64,000 nucleotides of DNA from Multivorans sp965232105 (GTDB taxonomy: Bacteria; Acidobacteriota; Thermoanaerobaculia; Multivoradales; Multivoraceae), in contig OZ246956.1 in the NCBI GenBank assembly GCA_965232105.1, forward strand, positions 2,294,001 through 2,358,000, written 5' to 3'. The position numbers and the translations under genes were made by a program. The stretch's first letter is position 1; every line of letters starts with the position of its first letter. Positions 26,742 through 37,674 of this stretch are shown here, in pieces. The notes below the pieces were generated by a model. It was not told where the DNA came from. It searched no databases and worked only from the letters and a program-made list of their open reading frames with translations.

Positions 26742-29700
26742 GTGCCGGCACATCCGATCCATCGCCGCTACTACGCGGAAGAACTCGTTCGCGCCCGCCG
26801 GGCCAGCGAGCGCAGGCGGCAGGTTGCCTCGCAGCGACGTGCGCGGGTCGACCCGAACCCGCACCAGATCGATGCGGTCATGTTCGCGTTGCGGCGCATC
26901 CCGGAAGGCGGCTGCATCCTCGCGGACGAGGTGGGCCTGGGCAAGACGATCGAGGCCGGCCTCGTCATCGCCCAGTTGATGGCGGAGGGTGCCGAGCGCA
27001 TCCTCATCGTCCTGCCGCGGCCGCTGCTCGGGCAGTGGCAAAACGAGCTCTACACGCTGTTCGGAATCGAGGCGGTGGAGGCCGCGAATCCGACGGTCGA
27101 TCTCGAGGCGCCGGGCGTGTTCCTGGCCGGCCGGGAGTATGCGGGCGGCGAACGGGGCGCCAAGCGTCTGCGGAGCGCACCGCCGTTTGATCTCTGCCTG
27201 ATCGACGAGGCCCACGAGGTGTTCGCCGCGATTCACCGGCGGTTCGACCGCCACGGTGGGTACGACGAGGACAGCACATACGCGCAGGTGGCGCATCGCT
27301 TGCGGAAGATCATCGGCGCAACTCCGGTGCTGCTCCTGACCGCCACGCCGATCCAGAACTCGCTGGCCGAACTCTGGGGGCTGGTCCAGTACGTCGATCG
27401 CACCGGCACCCTGCTGGGCCCGAAGCCCGTCTTCCAGAACGTCTTCTGTGCGGACGACGCGGGGCGGCAGGTGGTCGCGGAGCAGGCCGAGGAGTTGCGA
27501 AGGCGGCTTGGTGTCGTCGTCCAGCGGACCCTCCGGCGACAGGCCCAGGAGTTCCTGGACAAGCCGTTCGTCGGCCGTCAGGCCCGGTTGTTCGAGTACG
27601 CGATGAGCCCCGAGGAGCGTGCGCTCTACGACGACGTGACGGCCTACCTGTTGGAACCGACGCTTCACGCGTTCAGCGGCAGTTCGCGGCAGTTGCTGCT
27701 GTTGGGCTTCCACCGGCGCATGGCATCCTCGACCGCGGCGCTCGCGGACAGCCTGGATCGGGTAGCCGAGCGGCTGCGCGGGATGCTCGCCGACGGCGGG
27801 GCGGCGAGCGCCGACGCGGCGGAGTTGTTCGCCGGCGACCTGGAAGAGGAGGAGGGGGACACGGAGGTCAACGGGCCTGCTCCTCAATCCGGCGGTGAGG
27901 ACGGCGCCGACGGGTCGACCGTCGACGAGGCTGGCGTGCGGGCCGAGCTGGCGCGGGTCGAGAGCTTCGTGGGCCGGGCCCGCGTCCTGCCGCACGACAG
28001 CAAGGCGGCGAGCCTGCTGAAGGCGGTTCGTCTCGTGCTTGGAGGGCCGGAGGATCGACGGAAGGTCGTCGTGTTCACGGAGTCGTTGACGACCCAGGAC
28101 TACCTGCGCGAGCTTCTGCTGGAGCGGACCGAGCTTTCGGACGGCGACATCACGCTGTTTCGCGGCGTCAACGACTCGCCGCGGGCGCTTCAGGCACTCA
28201 AGGCTTGGCGGGAGGAGGTCGAATCCGAGATCGAGCCGCGACGACGCCCCAGCCCGGCCGTCGCGGTGCGTCTGGCGCTAGTCCATGAGTTCCGCACCCG
28301 ATCCAAGGTGTTCATCTCCTCGGAGGCAGGCGCCAAGGGACTGAACCTCCAGTTCTGCGACACCCTGGTGAACTACGACCTGCCTTGGAACCCGCAGCGC
28401 ATCGAGCAGCGCATCGGTCGCTGCCATCGCTACGGCCAGGAGCGCGACGTCACGGTGATCAACTTTCTGGCGAAGGACAACGAAGCCCAGCGGCTCACGT
28501 TCGACATTCTCAGCACGAAGCTCGACCTCTTCGGCAGCGTGCTCGACATGTCGGACGTCGTGCTCAGGACACCCCGCTCCGAGTCGTCCGAGGACCTCGC
28601 CTCGGCCCTCGGTCCGGATTTCGAGGGGCAGTTACGGCGCATCTGGGATCGTTCGAGGTCGGTCCGGGAGGTCGAGGACGAACTGCGCCGGTTGCGGGAC
28701 GATCTGGAGGAGCGGAGACAGCGTCTGGACCAGGTGCGCGAACGGACGACGGCGTTGATCGAGAAGCGGTTCGACGAATCGGTGCGGGAGGTGTTCCGCA
28801 ACATCGAATCGGAGCTTCCGGCGACTCTCGCCGGGCTGGACGCGGAGCTCGAACGGGTGGTGACCGCCTACCTCGACGCCAGAGGAGTGCCGTGGGGCAC
28901 TGCGGAACGCGCGGGGCGCCGGGTGATCCACGTCAGGGCGTCGAGATCAGCGCCGCCGCTGGCCGATGGCGTCTCCGTAGCCCTGGGGCCGGCCCGCGAC
29001 CTGAGCGACACGGAGTCGCTCCATCTCGCCCATCCGCTCGTCGTCGCGGCGGTCGAGGAAGCCCGGGCCGCGGGCAGCGGTCACTTCCGGGTCCGTTTCG
29101 ACCTCGCGGCGGACGCTCCCGAGGCGCTCCGGCGCCGGCGCGGTCGCCGCGGTCGACTCGCCCTGACGCGGGTGACGAATGCCCGCTTCGAGCGGGAGGA
29201 TCGGCTGTTCGCTACGGCGGTGTTCGAGGACGCGGAGGTGCTGCGCCCGGCGGAGGCGGCTCTCGACCTGCTGCGTCAGCCGTGCAGCGACGTCGGGGAG
29301 TTTCGGCCCCCGCTGGGCGTCGCCGCCGACGATCTCGACGAGGTGGTCGACGAGGAACTCTTCGTGGAGCAGGGCCGTGCGGCCGCGGACGACCAAGGCA
29401 ACTTCGAGGCGGCGATCGACCAACTGGACCGGTACTTGGCGGATCGTCTGCTCGTGCTGCGGCGGGAACGGGGCAGGCAGAGCGATCGTCTCGTGTCCGC
29501 CGAACGCCGTCGCGACGCCGCCATCGGCGCGGAGAACCGGGCCGGGGCGGAGGCGAGGACACGGGAGATTGCGCGGAAGATCGAGACGGTGGACAAACAG
29601 ATGGAGGAGCTCCTGTCGGGCGACGACGAGACGTACCGGCGCTGGCGGGAGCACGCCCACGGCCGCCGCTATCGCCGGCCCGAGACGGAGCGCCTGTTGA

Positions 29701-29765
29701 CCGCGGAGTTCGTCATCGCAGGCGACGTCCGCAAACCGAGGCTCGAGCGCGGAGCGGCCGAATGA
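26742..29765 (+). CDS. SNF2-family helicase of a three-gene DNA-processing cassette
   Basis: About 1,007 residues from the GTG at 26742, where similarity to SNF2/RapA-type helicases begins (HPIHRRYYAEELV, NPHQIDAVMFAL). An ATG at 26541 is in frame, but the intervening residues look non-coding. Motif I LADEVGLGKTIEAGL (about 61-75), DEAH box LIDEAHEVF, motif III LLTATPIQNS, motif V SSEAGAKGLNLQF and motif VI RIEQRIGRCHRYGQE define a complete dsDNA translocase. An acidic insert lies near residues 365-395. The C-terminal 330 residues are Arg/Glu-rich and helical (DELRRLRDDLEERRQRL) with no nuclease motif that I recognise. Its stop lies within 42 bp of the nuclease gene start, and a YhaN-like ATPase follows, implying one complex or pathway. 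Confidence 0.9.
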   Translation: MPAHPIHRRYYAEELVRARRASERRRQVASQRRARVDPNPHQIDAVMFALRRIPEGGCILADEVGLGKTIEAGLVIAQLMAEGAERILIVLPRPLLGQWQNELYTLFGIEAVEAANPTVDLEAPGVFLAGREYAGGERGAKRLRSAPPFDLCLIDEAHEVFAAIHRRFDRHGGYDEDSTYAQVAHRLRKIIGATPVLLLTATPIQNSLAELWGLVQYVDRTGTLLGPKPVFQNVFCADDAGRQVVAEQAEELRRRLGVVVQRTLRRQAQEFLDKPFVGRQARLFEYAMSPEERALYDDVTAYLLEPTLHAFSGSSRQLLLLGFHRRMASSTAALADSLDRVAERLRGMLADGGAASADAAELFAGDLEEEEGDTEVNGPAPQSGGEDGADGSTVDEAGVRAELARVESFVGRARVLPHDSKAASLLKAVRLVLGGPEDRRKVVVFTESLTTQDYLRELLLERTELSDGDITLFRGVNDSPRALQALKAWREEVESEIEPRRRPSPAVAVRLALVHEFRTRSKVFISSEAGAKGLNLQFCDTLVNYDLPWNPQRIEQRIGRCHRYGQERDVTVINFLAKDNEAQRLTFDILSTKLDLFGSVLDMSDVVLRTPRSESSEDLASALGPDFEGQLRRIWDRSRSVREVEDELRRLRDDLEERRQRLDQVRERTTALIEKRFDESVREVFRNIESELPATLAGLDAELERVVTAYLDARGVPWGTAERAGRRVIHVRASRSAPPLADGVSVALGPARDLSDTESLHLAHPLVVAAVEEARAAGSGHFRVRFDLAADAPEALRRRRGRRGRLALTRVTNARFEREDRLFATAVFEDAEVLRPAEAALDLLRQPCSDVGEFRPPLGVAADDLDEVVDEELFVEQGRAAADDQGNFEAAIDQLDRYLADRLLVLRRERGRQSDRLVSAERRRDAAIGAENRAGAEARTREIARKIETVDKQMEELLSGDDETYRRWREHAHGRRYRRPETERLLTAEFVIAGDVRKPRLERGAAE

Positions 29766-29806
29766 CGAGCGGCCGCCGGAAGATCCACGATCTAGAGGAG
29801 AACGAC

Positions 29807-30934
29807 GTGGCGCTCAAACTGCTGCATACCGCCGACTGGCACCTCGGCCGACGTTTCCCGAGCTTCGAGCAGGGCCAGGAGGAGCGCCTGACTCGAGCCA
29901 GGCTCGAGGCGGTTCGCAGGATTCTCGACCTGGCGGCGAGTTGGGACGTGGACGCCGTGTTGTGCGCTGGCGACCTGTTCGACGAACCCGTGCCAGAGAA
30001 GCTCTGGTGGCAAGGACTCCTCCGGGAGTTCGAGCGCCGGGATTGGAGGCGGTCGGTCGTCCTTCTGCCGGGCAACCACGATCCGATCGGGCGCGGTGCC
30101 GTGTACCACGGCGACCACCCGTTTCGACAGGGCCTGCCGGACTACGTCCATGTCGTGGACCGGAGCGGGTGGGAACTGCCGCTGGGGTACGGCGCGGTGC
30201 TCTACGCGAGCCCCTGCGAATCGAAGGCCGGCCAGACTGATCTCGTCGCCTCGCTGCCCCGTCGCGAACCCGGCGACGAGCGGTTCCGGATCGGCATGGT
30301 CCACGGTCAGACCTTCGACGTCGCGGGTCACCAGACGAACTTCCCGATTGCCCGCGGCAGCGCAGCCGAACGGGGCTTCGACTACCTCGCCCTGGGCGAT
30401 ACGCACGGGTTCCGGGAGGTCGAACCCGACGCGCCGGCGCCGACCGTGTATCCGGGAGCGCCGGAGGCCACGACCTTCAACGAGCCCGATGCCGGGTACG
30501 CGGCGATCGTCTTCTTCCCGCGCGACCGGCGTCGGCGCGCGCGGGTGCTCCAGGAACGAGTCGGAAGCTGGGCGTGGCGGGAGGAAACGTGTCGATCGAT
30601 GGACGAACTCCGTCGCCTGAAGGAGGCGCCGAACCTGCGGAAGACCGTTATGAGGCTCGTGCTCAAGATGGAACTGCCGATGGCGGGGTACGACGAGGCG
30701 GAGCGCGTTGTCACCGAACTGGGCGGTTCGATGGCTTCGACGCCCTTGGTCGGAGTGCTCGACGTCGAGCGAAGCGGGCTTCGACTGGCCTCCGACGCGC
30801 CGATCGACTTCGAGAGTGAGATGCCCATGCTGGAGGCGGCCGCCGAACGCCTACGGGAAGATGTCCTGGCGCGTCCGGAGGTCGTGGAGCGGGCGCTCCA
30901 TCATCTCTACCGGCTGGTGCGGGACCAGGCCTGA
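29807..30934 (+). CDS. SbcD/YhaO-like metallophosphoesterase (predicted nuclease)
   Basis: 375-residue Mre11-like phosphoesterase. I choose the GTG at 29807 because AGAGGAG stands 6 bases before it and the conserved LLHTADWHLG then begins at residue 5; an ATG at 29762 overlapping the helicase stop is the alternative. Metal ligands are visible in TADWHLG (Asp10, His12), CAGDLFDE, LLPGNHDP, GMVHGQTF and LALGDTHG. The last motif normally reads GHxH in SbcD/YhaO; here the first His is Asp. The C-terminal third corresponds to a capping domain. Family members cut DNA ends or hairpins together with an SMC-like ATPase, which is the next gene, 4 bp downstream. Confidence 0.9.
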   Translation: MALKLLHTADWHLGRRFPSFEQGQEERLTRARLEAVRRILDLAASWDVDAVLCAGDLFDEPVPEKLWWQGLLREFERRDWRRSVVLLPGNHDPIGRGAVYHGDHPFRQGLPDYVHVVDRSGWELPLGYGAVLYASPCESKAGQTDLVASLPRREPGDERFRIGMVHGQTFDVAGHQTNFPIARGSAAERGFDYLALGDTHGFREVEPDAPAPTVYPGAPEATTFNEPDAGYAAIVFFPRDRRRRARVLQERVGSWAWREETCRSMDELRRLKEAPNLRKTVMRLVLKMELPMAGYDEAERVVTELGGSMASTPLVGVLDVERSGLRLASDAPIDFESEMPMLEAAAERLREDVLARPEVVERALHHLYRLVRDQA

Positions 30935-30938
30935 CGCC

Positions 30939-33900
30939 GTGTGGATCCGCCGCCTTGAGGTCTCCGACTGCGCCGGCATCGCCGGCGCCGCAGTCGACCT
31001 ACTACCCGGCCTGAACGTACTCCACGGGCCGAACGAGCTTGGCAAGTCAAGCCTCGTTGAGGCGGTGCGGGCGGTCCTCTTGCTGCAGTCCGGCTCGAGC
31101 GCCGCCAGCGTCCTCGACGACTGGCGCGGCGGCGGTCCGCCATCGGTTGCCCTGACCTTCGAGCGGGAGGAGAGGGTGTGGCGAGTGCGGAAGACCTTCA
31201 AGAAGGGAGGCGGGCAGTCCTTCCTCGACTTCTCGCGGGACGGCCGCGACTTCACCACGGACAAGCGGGGCCGCGAAGTGGACGGCACGTTGAGCGAGAT
31301 GCTCGGCTGGGGCGCCCGGCCGCCGGGCGGCAAGGGCGGCGCCCGCGGCATGCCGAGCACCCTGATTACGACCGCGCTCCTCGGCCGTCAGGACGAGGTG
31401 GCCGCGATCCTCGAGGGCAGCCTGGCCCACGATCCGACGGAATCCGGCCGCGAGCAGTTGATGCACCTACTCGAAGGCCTGTCCGAGGACCCCCGGCTGA
31501 AGAGACTGCTCGACGCGGTCCAGCAGAAGGTGGACGAGGCGTTCACGCCCACGGGAAGGCGCCGCGGCGACGCGTCGTCGCCCTGGACTCGGTTGAAAGC
31601 GGAACTCCGGGCCGCCGAGACCCGGCAGCAGGAGGTCCGTGCCCTGCGGGACAAGAGCAAGGGCGTTCGCGGACAGGTAAACGACCTGCAGCGGAAGCTG
31701 GCCGAGGCGGAAGAGGCCCAAGCGACGGCTGCGCGAGAGCTGGGGGAGGCGCAAGAGGCTCTGGAGCGGCATCGTCGCCGCGACGAGGCGCAGGATCGCC
31801 TCAAAGCGGCGGAAGAGGACGTGTCGAGGATCGAGAAGGCGATTCGGACTCGCAACGAGAAGGCGGGAGAGGCGGACGAGGCGCGCGGCCGGATCGCCGG
31901 ACTGTCGGCCGAGCATGAAGGCCTTGGGGAGAAGGTCGTTCGTTTCGGCGAGCGGCTGGAGGAGGCACGGGCTCGGATTCGCGACCTGGAGGCCGGAGGC
32001 GACGAGCAGGGCCGGCGGCTGCGTGAGCAGGAAGCGAAGAACGCCCGGCTGGAGGTCGCCGCCGAGCTGGAGACGTTCGACCGCCAGGTCCGGGATGCCG
32101 AGCGCTTCGCCGACATCGACCGCCAGGTCGGGGAACTGGACGGCCGCATCGAGGCGAGGGAGCGGAACCAGGCTAAGGCGCAGGGCCTGATCGAGGCGGC
32201 GGAACGGGAGACGGCGACCGATCGGCGTCGGCTCGAGGAGCTTCGGGCCGAGCTCTTGGCCGCCCGCTTCCTCGCTCTCGGGGAGGACCTGAAGCGGCGC
32301 GTTCGAGAGCACGAGGAGGCGCGGAAGCACTTGGAAGCGGCAGAGGCCGCCGAGGACGAGGCGGCGTCCCTGCGGAAGGCGGCCGCCGAGCTGCAAGTGC
32401 CGAACCACGAGGAGTTCGAGCGTCTGAAGACGGCGGAGGACGAACGACGACTCGCCCGGGAGAGACTCGCCGTGGGCCTCGCCGTCGAGTTGGAACTGGA
32501 AGCGGGGGTAACGGCCGAAGTACGGGCGGACGGTCAGGCTGACGCAGTCCGCATCGGAGAAGGACGGCACGGGGACATCGAGGCTCGACGCGAGTTGCGG
32601 GTCGACTTTCCGGGCGTCGGCGTGGTGCACGTGCGCGGTGGCGGCAGGGATCTCGCCGCAGCGGCTGAGATCGCCGAGCGGGAGCTCCGAGCGGTCCGGC
32701 GGCCGCTCCTTGAGCGGGCGGGCGTCTCGTCGGACGCGGAACTCGAGGAACTCCGACACCGCGCCGAGTCCATGCTCGGCAGAGCGCAAAAGCGGGAGCA
32801 AAGCGCCGCCAAGGCGCGAGTACGGGCCGAAGGCATGGAGGCGCTAGAACGTGAGGAAGCTCTGGCCCGTGGTGCCTGGGACTCCAGCCGCCGGGAGCTG
32901 GCGGAGGCGCTTGGGGAAGGCGTGGCGGTGGAGGGGCGCCTCCGGAGCATGGACGTGCAACCGAGGCCGGAATTGGACGTCTCGAAGCAGATCGAGGAGC
33001 TTGAGGCGCAAGTCGGCAAACGCCGGGAGCGCTGCCGCGAGCTGGAGTCGGCGGTCGAGCGGGCTGCGGACGACTTGGAACGCGACCGACAGGAGCGAGA
33101 TGCCCGCCGGAATGACCTGTCGCGGGCAGACTTCGATTGGCGCGGCGTGCTTGCGGACCGGGAGCGGCGACGCTCGGAGATGGAGCGCCGCTTGGAGGCG
33201 GCCGAGGGCACACTCCGCGCTGTGCGTGCCGAAGCCGCATCGGAGGTCGAGGAGGCACGCGGCCGGGTTGAGGCGCTTCAGAAGGATCACGCCGCCACCG
33301 TCGCCGAGCGGGGCAAGGCAGCTCAGGAGCTTTCCGCTGCTCGCGAGTCGCTGGCCCGCCTGGAGGTCGAGGTCGTGGTGCTGGAGGGCGTTCTGGAACG
33401 GGAGGACGCTGCGGCCGCTCGCGAGGAACGGGAACGGTGGCGGAAGGTCCTCGCGGAGCTTGAGGAGGACCTCGAAGCAACACCGACTGTCGATGCCGCG
33501 GAGGTGGAAGGGATCGCCCGCGAAGCGGAGGAGGCCGGGAAGGCCGTTGCGGGAATCAAAGCTGCGCTGCTACGGCAGCGCGGCGCTCTGGAACAGGTCG
33601 GCGGCGCCTACGCCGAGGAGCAGGCGCTGCAAGCGCGGGAGCGGGTCGAGGCGGTCCGGAAACGGGAGGGGGACCTTGAGATCGAGTACGAGGCCTGGAA
33701 ACTCCTGGGAAAGACCCTGCTGGATGTGGAGAAGGAGGAGACCGCGCACCTCGGCCGGGCTCTTGTCGATCCGGTGAGCGAACGCATTTCGGACCTGACC
33801 GGCGGCCGCTACGGCGGCATGGCGATCGGCCCGGATCTCGACGCGATGGGCATCCGTCTTGCCGGAGCGGAGCGCAGGTTCGCCGACCTCTCCGTCGGCA

Positions 33901-34151
33901 CGAGGGAACAGATCGCGACCCTGCTGCGCATCTCCATCGCCGAGGCGCTGGGCACCTTCGTCATTTTCGACGATCAGTTGACGCAGAGCGACAGGCTGCG
34001 ACTTGCTTGGCTTCGGGACCTGCTCGGCGAGGCGGCCAGGAGAATCCAGGTCGTCGTGATGACCTGCCACCCTGAAGACTACGAGAAGGCCCCGGGAGCG
34101 CGCGTCGTGGACCTGACCCATTGCATCCGGCGGAGCGCGCCACCAGTCTGA
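30939..34151 (+). CDS. YhaN/Rad50-like SMC ATPase
   Basis: 1,070-residue SMC-like ATPase from the GTG at 30939. Walker A GPNELGKSS is at residues 30-38. Two very long Glu/Arg/Ala coiled coils follow (about 215-505 and 600-900). Then come the signature LSVGTREQ (984-991), Walker B VIFDDQ (Asp1011-Asp1012) and the His-switch TCHPED (His1044). LSxGTREQ is the YhaN-type signature, unlike the SbcC form. The coiled coil is interrupted at about 509-570 by a Gly/Val-rich beta segment (RVDFPGVGVVHVRGGGRD), and no CxxC zinc hook is present. Expected to gate and position the adjacent nuclease on DNA. Last gene of the cassette; glnS converges on it. Confidence 0.9.
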   Translation: MWIRRLEVSDCAGIAGAAVDLLPGLNVLHGPNELGKSSLVEAVRAVLLLQSGSSAASVLDDWRGGGPPSVALTFEREERVWRVRKTFKKGGGQSFLDFSRDGRDFTTDKRGREVDGTLSEMLGWGARPPGGKGGARGMPSTLITTALLGRQDEVAAILEGSLAHDPTESGREQLMHLLEGLSEDPRLKRLLDAVQQKVDEAFTPTGRRRGDASSPWTRLKAELRAAETRQQEVRALRDKSKGVRGQVNDLQRKLAEAEEAQATAARELGEAQEALERHRRRDEAQDRLKAAEEDVSRIEKAIRTRNEKAGEADEARGRIAGLSAEHEGLGEKVVRFGERLEEARARIRDLEAGGDEQGRRLREQEAKNARLEVAAELETFDRQVRDAERFADIDRQVGELDGRIEARERNQAKAQGLIEAAERETATDRRRLEELRAELLAARFLALGEDLKRRVREHEEARKHLEAAEAAEDEAASLRKAAAELQVPNHEEFERLKTAEDERRLARERLAVGLAVELELEAGVTAEVRADGQADAVRIGEGRHGDIEARRELRVDFPGVGVVHVRGGGRDLAAAAEIAERELRAVRRPLLERAGVSSDAELEELRHRAESMLGRAQKREQSAAKARVRAEGMEALEREEALARGAWDSSRRELAEALGEGVAVEGRLRSMDVQPRPELDVSKQIEELEAQVGKRRERCRELESAVERAADDLERDRQERDARRNDLSRADFDWRGVLADRERRRSEMERRLEAAEGTLRAVRAEAASEVEEARGRVEALQKDHAATVAERGKAAQELSAARESLARLEVEVVVLEGVLEREDAAAAREERERWRKVLAELEEDLEATPTVDAAEVEGIAREAEEAGKAVAGIKAALLRQRGALEQVGGAYAEEQALQARERVEAVRKREGDLEIEYEAWKLLGKTLLDVEKEETAHLGRALVDPVSERISDLTGGRYGGMAIGPDLDAMGIRLAGAERRFADLSVGTREQIATLLRISIAEALGTFVIFDDQLTQSDRLRLAWLRDLLGEAARRIQVVVMTCHPEDYEKAPGARVVDLTHCIRRSAPPV

Positions 34152-34309
34152 TCGCAGCTCAGTTCGTCGAGGCCGAGACGTACGGCGAGCAGCCGTTCGA
34201 TTCGCTCGGCGTTGTACTGGTTCACCGTTCGTCGGAGACGATCCAGTGCCGCTCCTGCATGCCGTAGCGCCGAGCGGGCGTTGGCAGCAGTGTCGGGTCG
34301 CACCGAAGC

Positions 34310-36013
<1,704 letters not shown>

Positions 36014-36079
36014 GGCGGCTGGAGACGAGGCGCTTGCTGCGAAGCAGCGAAGGCTATCGGATCGCCGGCCTGGCGGCGT

Positions 36080-36946
36080 TCATCCGTCGAACCTCTCCTC
36101 GAACTCCGCGTAGCCTTCCTCGAAAGTGCACGGATAGCCCTGGAGCGAATGCACCATCGTCTCGAGCGCGGTCCGCTTGAAGCACAGCCGGGCCCTCTGG
36201 AACATCCGCTTGTCCGTCGGCCCGCCGTACTCCTCGAATACGCGTTCAGCGAACCCCCGCCCGTAGGCCAGCAGACCGGAGAAATCGATGGCGGGGTCCC
36301 CCAGCATGCGATCGCTGAAGTCGATGATGTTGACCTGCCGCTTCCCCGCGTCCCACAGGATGTGCTCGCCGCTCAGGTCGCCGTGCAGGAGACTGGTTGG
36401 ACGGCCTTGCTCCAGCTCGGCAGCCAGCTCGGTGAGGAAAATCTCGATGGCCAGCGTATCCCGTCGTGCGAGATGCGGGAACACAAGCGCTTCGGTGTCG
36501 CGAACGAGATCTTCGTAGTCCTTTGCGGCATCTGCCTCCGGTACCTGGTGCCGTCGGGCGACGGACTTCGGTGTCTCGTGCATCGAGGTCAGGAATGCGG
36601 CGAGCTGCCCCGCGATCGTCTCGCTTTCCTCCGCGGAGAGTTTCCGGAACGTGCCCGGATCCAGCTCACGGCCGGGTAGGAGCCTGTAGCCGCCGAACGA
36701 GCCGTCCGCCGCCTGGTAGATGTACCGAGGAATGCCGACCTCGAGCTTGCGTTCGAGGTGGCGCAGCAGCCCGGCTTCGTTCTCGACATCGCTCAGGCTC
36801 GTCGGAGCCTTCGGGGCCCTGAAGACGAGTGCGTCGTCGAGGATCAGAACGTCGTGGTCCCAGCCGTGCGTCAGGTGACGATACGTGTTCCAGGCGATCT
36901 CCGGGAACTCCTCCTCGATTCGTCGCAGGAACAGCTCCGGAGCCAT
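36080..36946 (-). CDS. APH-family phosphotransferase
   Basis: 288-residue kinase-like protein of the aminoglycoside phosphotransferase (APH) superfamily. The start ATG at 36946 lies 5 bases past the response-regulator stop; the longer open frame upstream is a shadow of that gene. Catalytic-loop Asp is in LLHGDLSGEHILWD and the metal-binding Asp in NIIDFSDRMLGDPAIDF, both near residues 185-225. The N-terminal lobe has the Lys region LVFRAPKAP. Substrates of such proteins range from antibiotics to sugars and choline, so resistance should not be assumed. Coupled to the two-component genes, but the functional link is unclear. Confidence 0.88.
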   Translation of the reverse strand: MAPELFLRRIEEEFPEIAWNTYRHLTHGWDHDVLILDDALVFRAPKAPTSLSDVENEAGLLRHLERKLEVGIPRYIYQAADGSFGGYRLLPGRELDPGTFRKLSAEESETIAGQLAAFLTSMHETPKSVARRHQVPEADAAKDYEDLVRDTEALVFPHLARRDTLAIEIFLTELAAELEQGRPTSLLHGDLSGEHILWDAGKRQVNIIDFSDRMLGDPAIDFSGLLAYGRGFAERVFEEYGGPTDKRMFQRARLCFKRTALETMVHSLQGYPCTFEEGYAEFEERFDG

Positions 36947-36951
36947 GGCGT

Positions 36952-37674
36952 TCACCCGTCGAACCGGTAGCCCAGGCCGTGGACCGTGACGATGAACTCC
37001 GGCCGGCCCGGGTTCGGTTCCACCTTCTGCCGCAGCGACGATACGTGGACGTCGACGGTGCGGGTCGTCGGCGTTGCGTCGTAACCCCAGACCTCGTCGA
37101 GCAGGCGGTCGCGGTCGTGGACCTGGCCCCGGTTCTCGATCAGGAACCGCAGCAGCCGGTACTCGAGCGCCGAGCAGGCGATCTCGGCCTCGGTGCCGTC
37201 TTCGCCGGTGCGCCACACCTGGGCGCGGTCGAAGTCGACGCGGACGTCGCCGAAACGGTAGCCGTGGGCAGTGTCGGTAGCCGCGCTTAACGCCGCTGTC
37301 CCCGCCTGGCTCCGTCGCAGCAGCGCCTCGATCCGTGCCAGGAGTTCCAGCGTCTCGAAGGGTTTGGCGAGGTAGTCGTCGGCGCCCAGCTTCAGGCCGA
37401 GGACGCGGTCGACGAGCTCGTTGCGGGCGGTCAGCATGAGGATTGGCGTTGTGACGCCTTGCTGGCGGAGATCGCGGCAGACGTCGAAGCCGTTCTTCCT
37501 CGGCAGGCTGATGTCGAGCAGCACGAGGCCGAAGCCGCCCTCGGTGGCCATCCGTTCGCCCGAAGGGCCGTCGGTCGCGATCTCGACGTCGTAGCCTTCG
37601 GCGACCAGGCGGTCGCTCACCGTGCGGGCCAGGCTCGGCTCGTCCTCGACCAGAAGCAGGCGATGGGCGGTCAT
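36952..37674 (-). CDS. OmpR/PhoB-family response regulator
   Basis: 240-residue response regulator. The receiver domain (1-120) has acidic pocket VEDEPS, phospho-acceptor Asp in LVLLDISLP (about residue 54) and conserved Lys in YLAKPFE. The C-terminal winged helix (about 140-238) contains LEYRLLRFLIENRGQV, WGYDATPTTRTVDVHVSSLRQKVE and VTVHGLGYRF, typical of the OmpR/PhoB subfamily. The ATG at 37674 overlaps the kinase stop (ATGA), so the two are translationally coupled. Likely controls the divergent periplasmic gene at 39630 (inference from context). Confidence 0.94.
   Translation of the reverse strand: MTAHRLLLVEDEPSLARTVSDRLVAEGYDVEIATDGPSGERMATEGGFGLVLLDISLPRKNGFDVCRDLRQQGVTTPILMLTARNELVDRVLGLKLGADDYLAKPFETLELLARIEALLRRSQAGTAALSAATDTAHGYRFGDVRVDFDRAQVWRTGEDGTEAEIACSALEYRLLRFLIENRGQVHDRDRLLDEVWGYDATPTTRTVDVHVSSLRQKVEPNPGRPEFIVTVHGLGYRFDG

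Noticed and set aside
34079..34303. 74-codon minus-strand frame overlapping the end of the SMC ATPase gene
   Set aside because: No recognisable domain, no Shine-Dalgarno, and one third lies antisense to conserved ATPase sequence.
36080..36946. Antibiotic resistance gene interpretation of the APH-family protein
   Set aside because: The fold is shared with many sugar, choline and other small-molecule kinases; nothing in sequence or context points to an aminoglycoside.
36947..37216. Upstream extension of the APH-family gene
   Set aside because: It is a shadow of the response-regulator gene; the ATG at 36946 immediately after that gene's stop gives a normal kinase N terminus.
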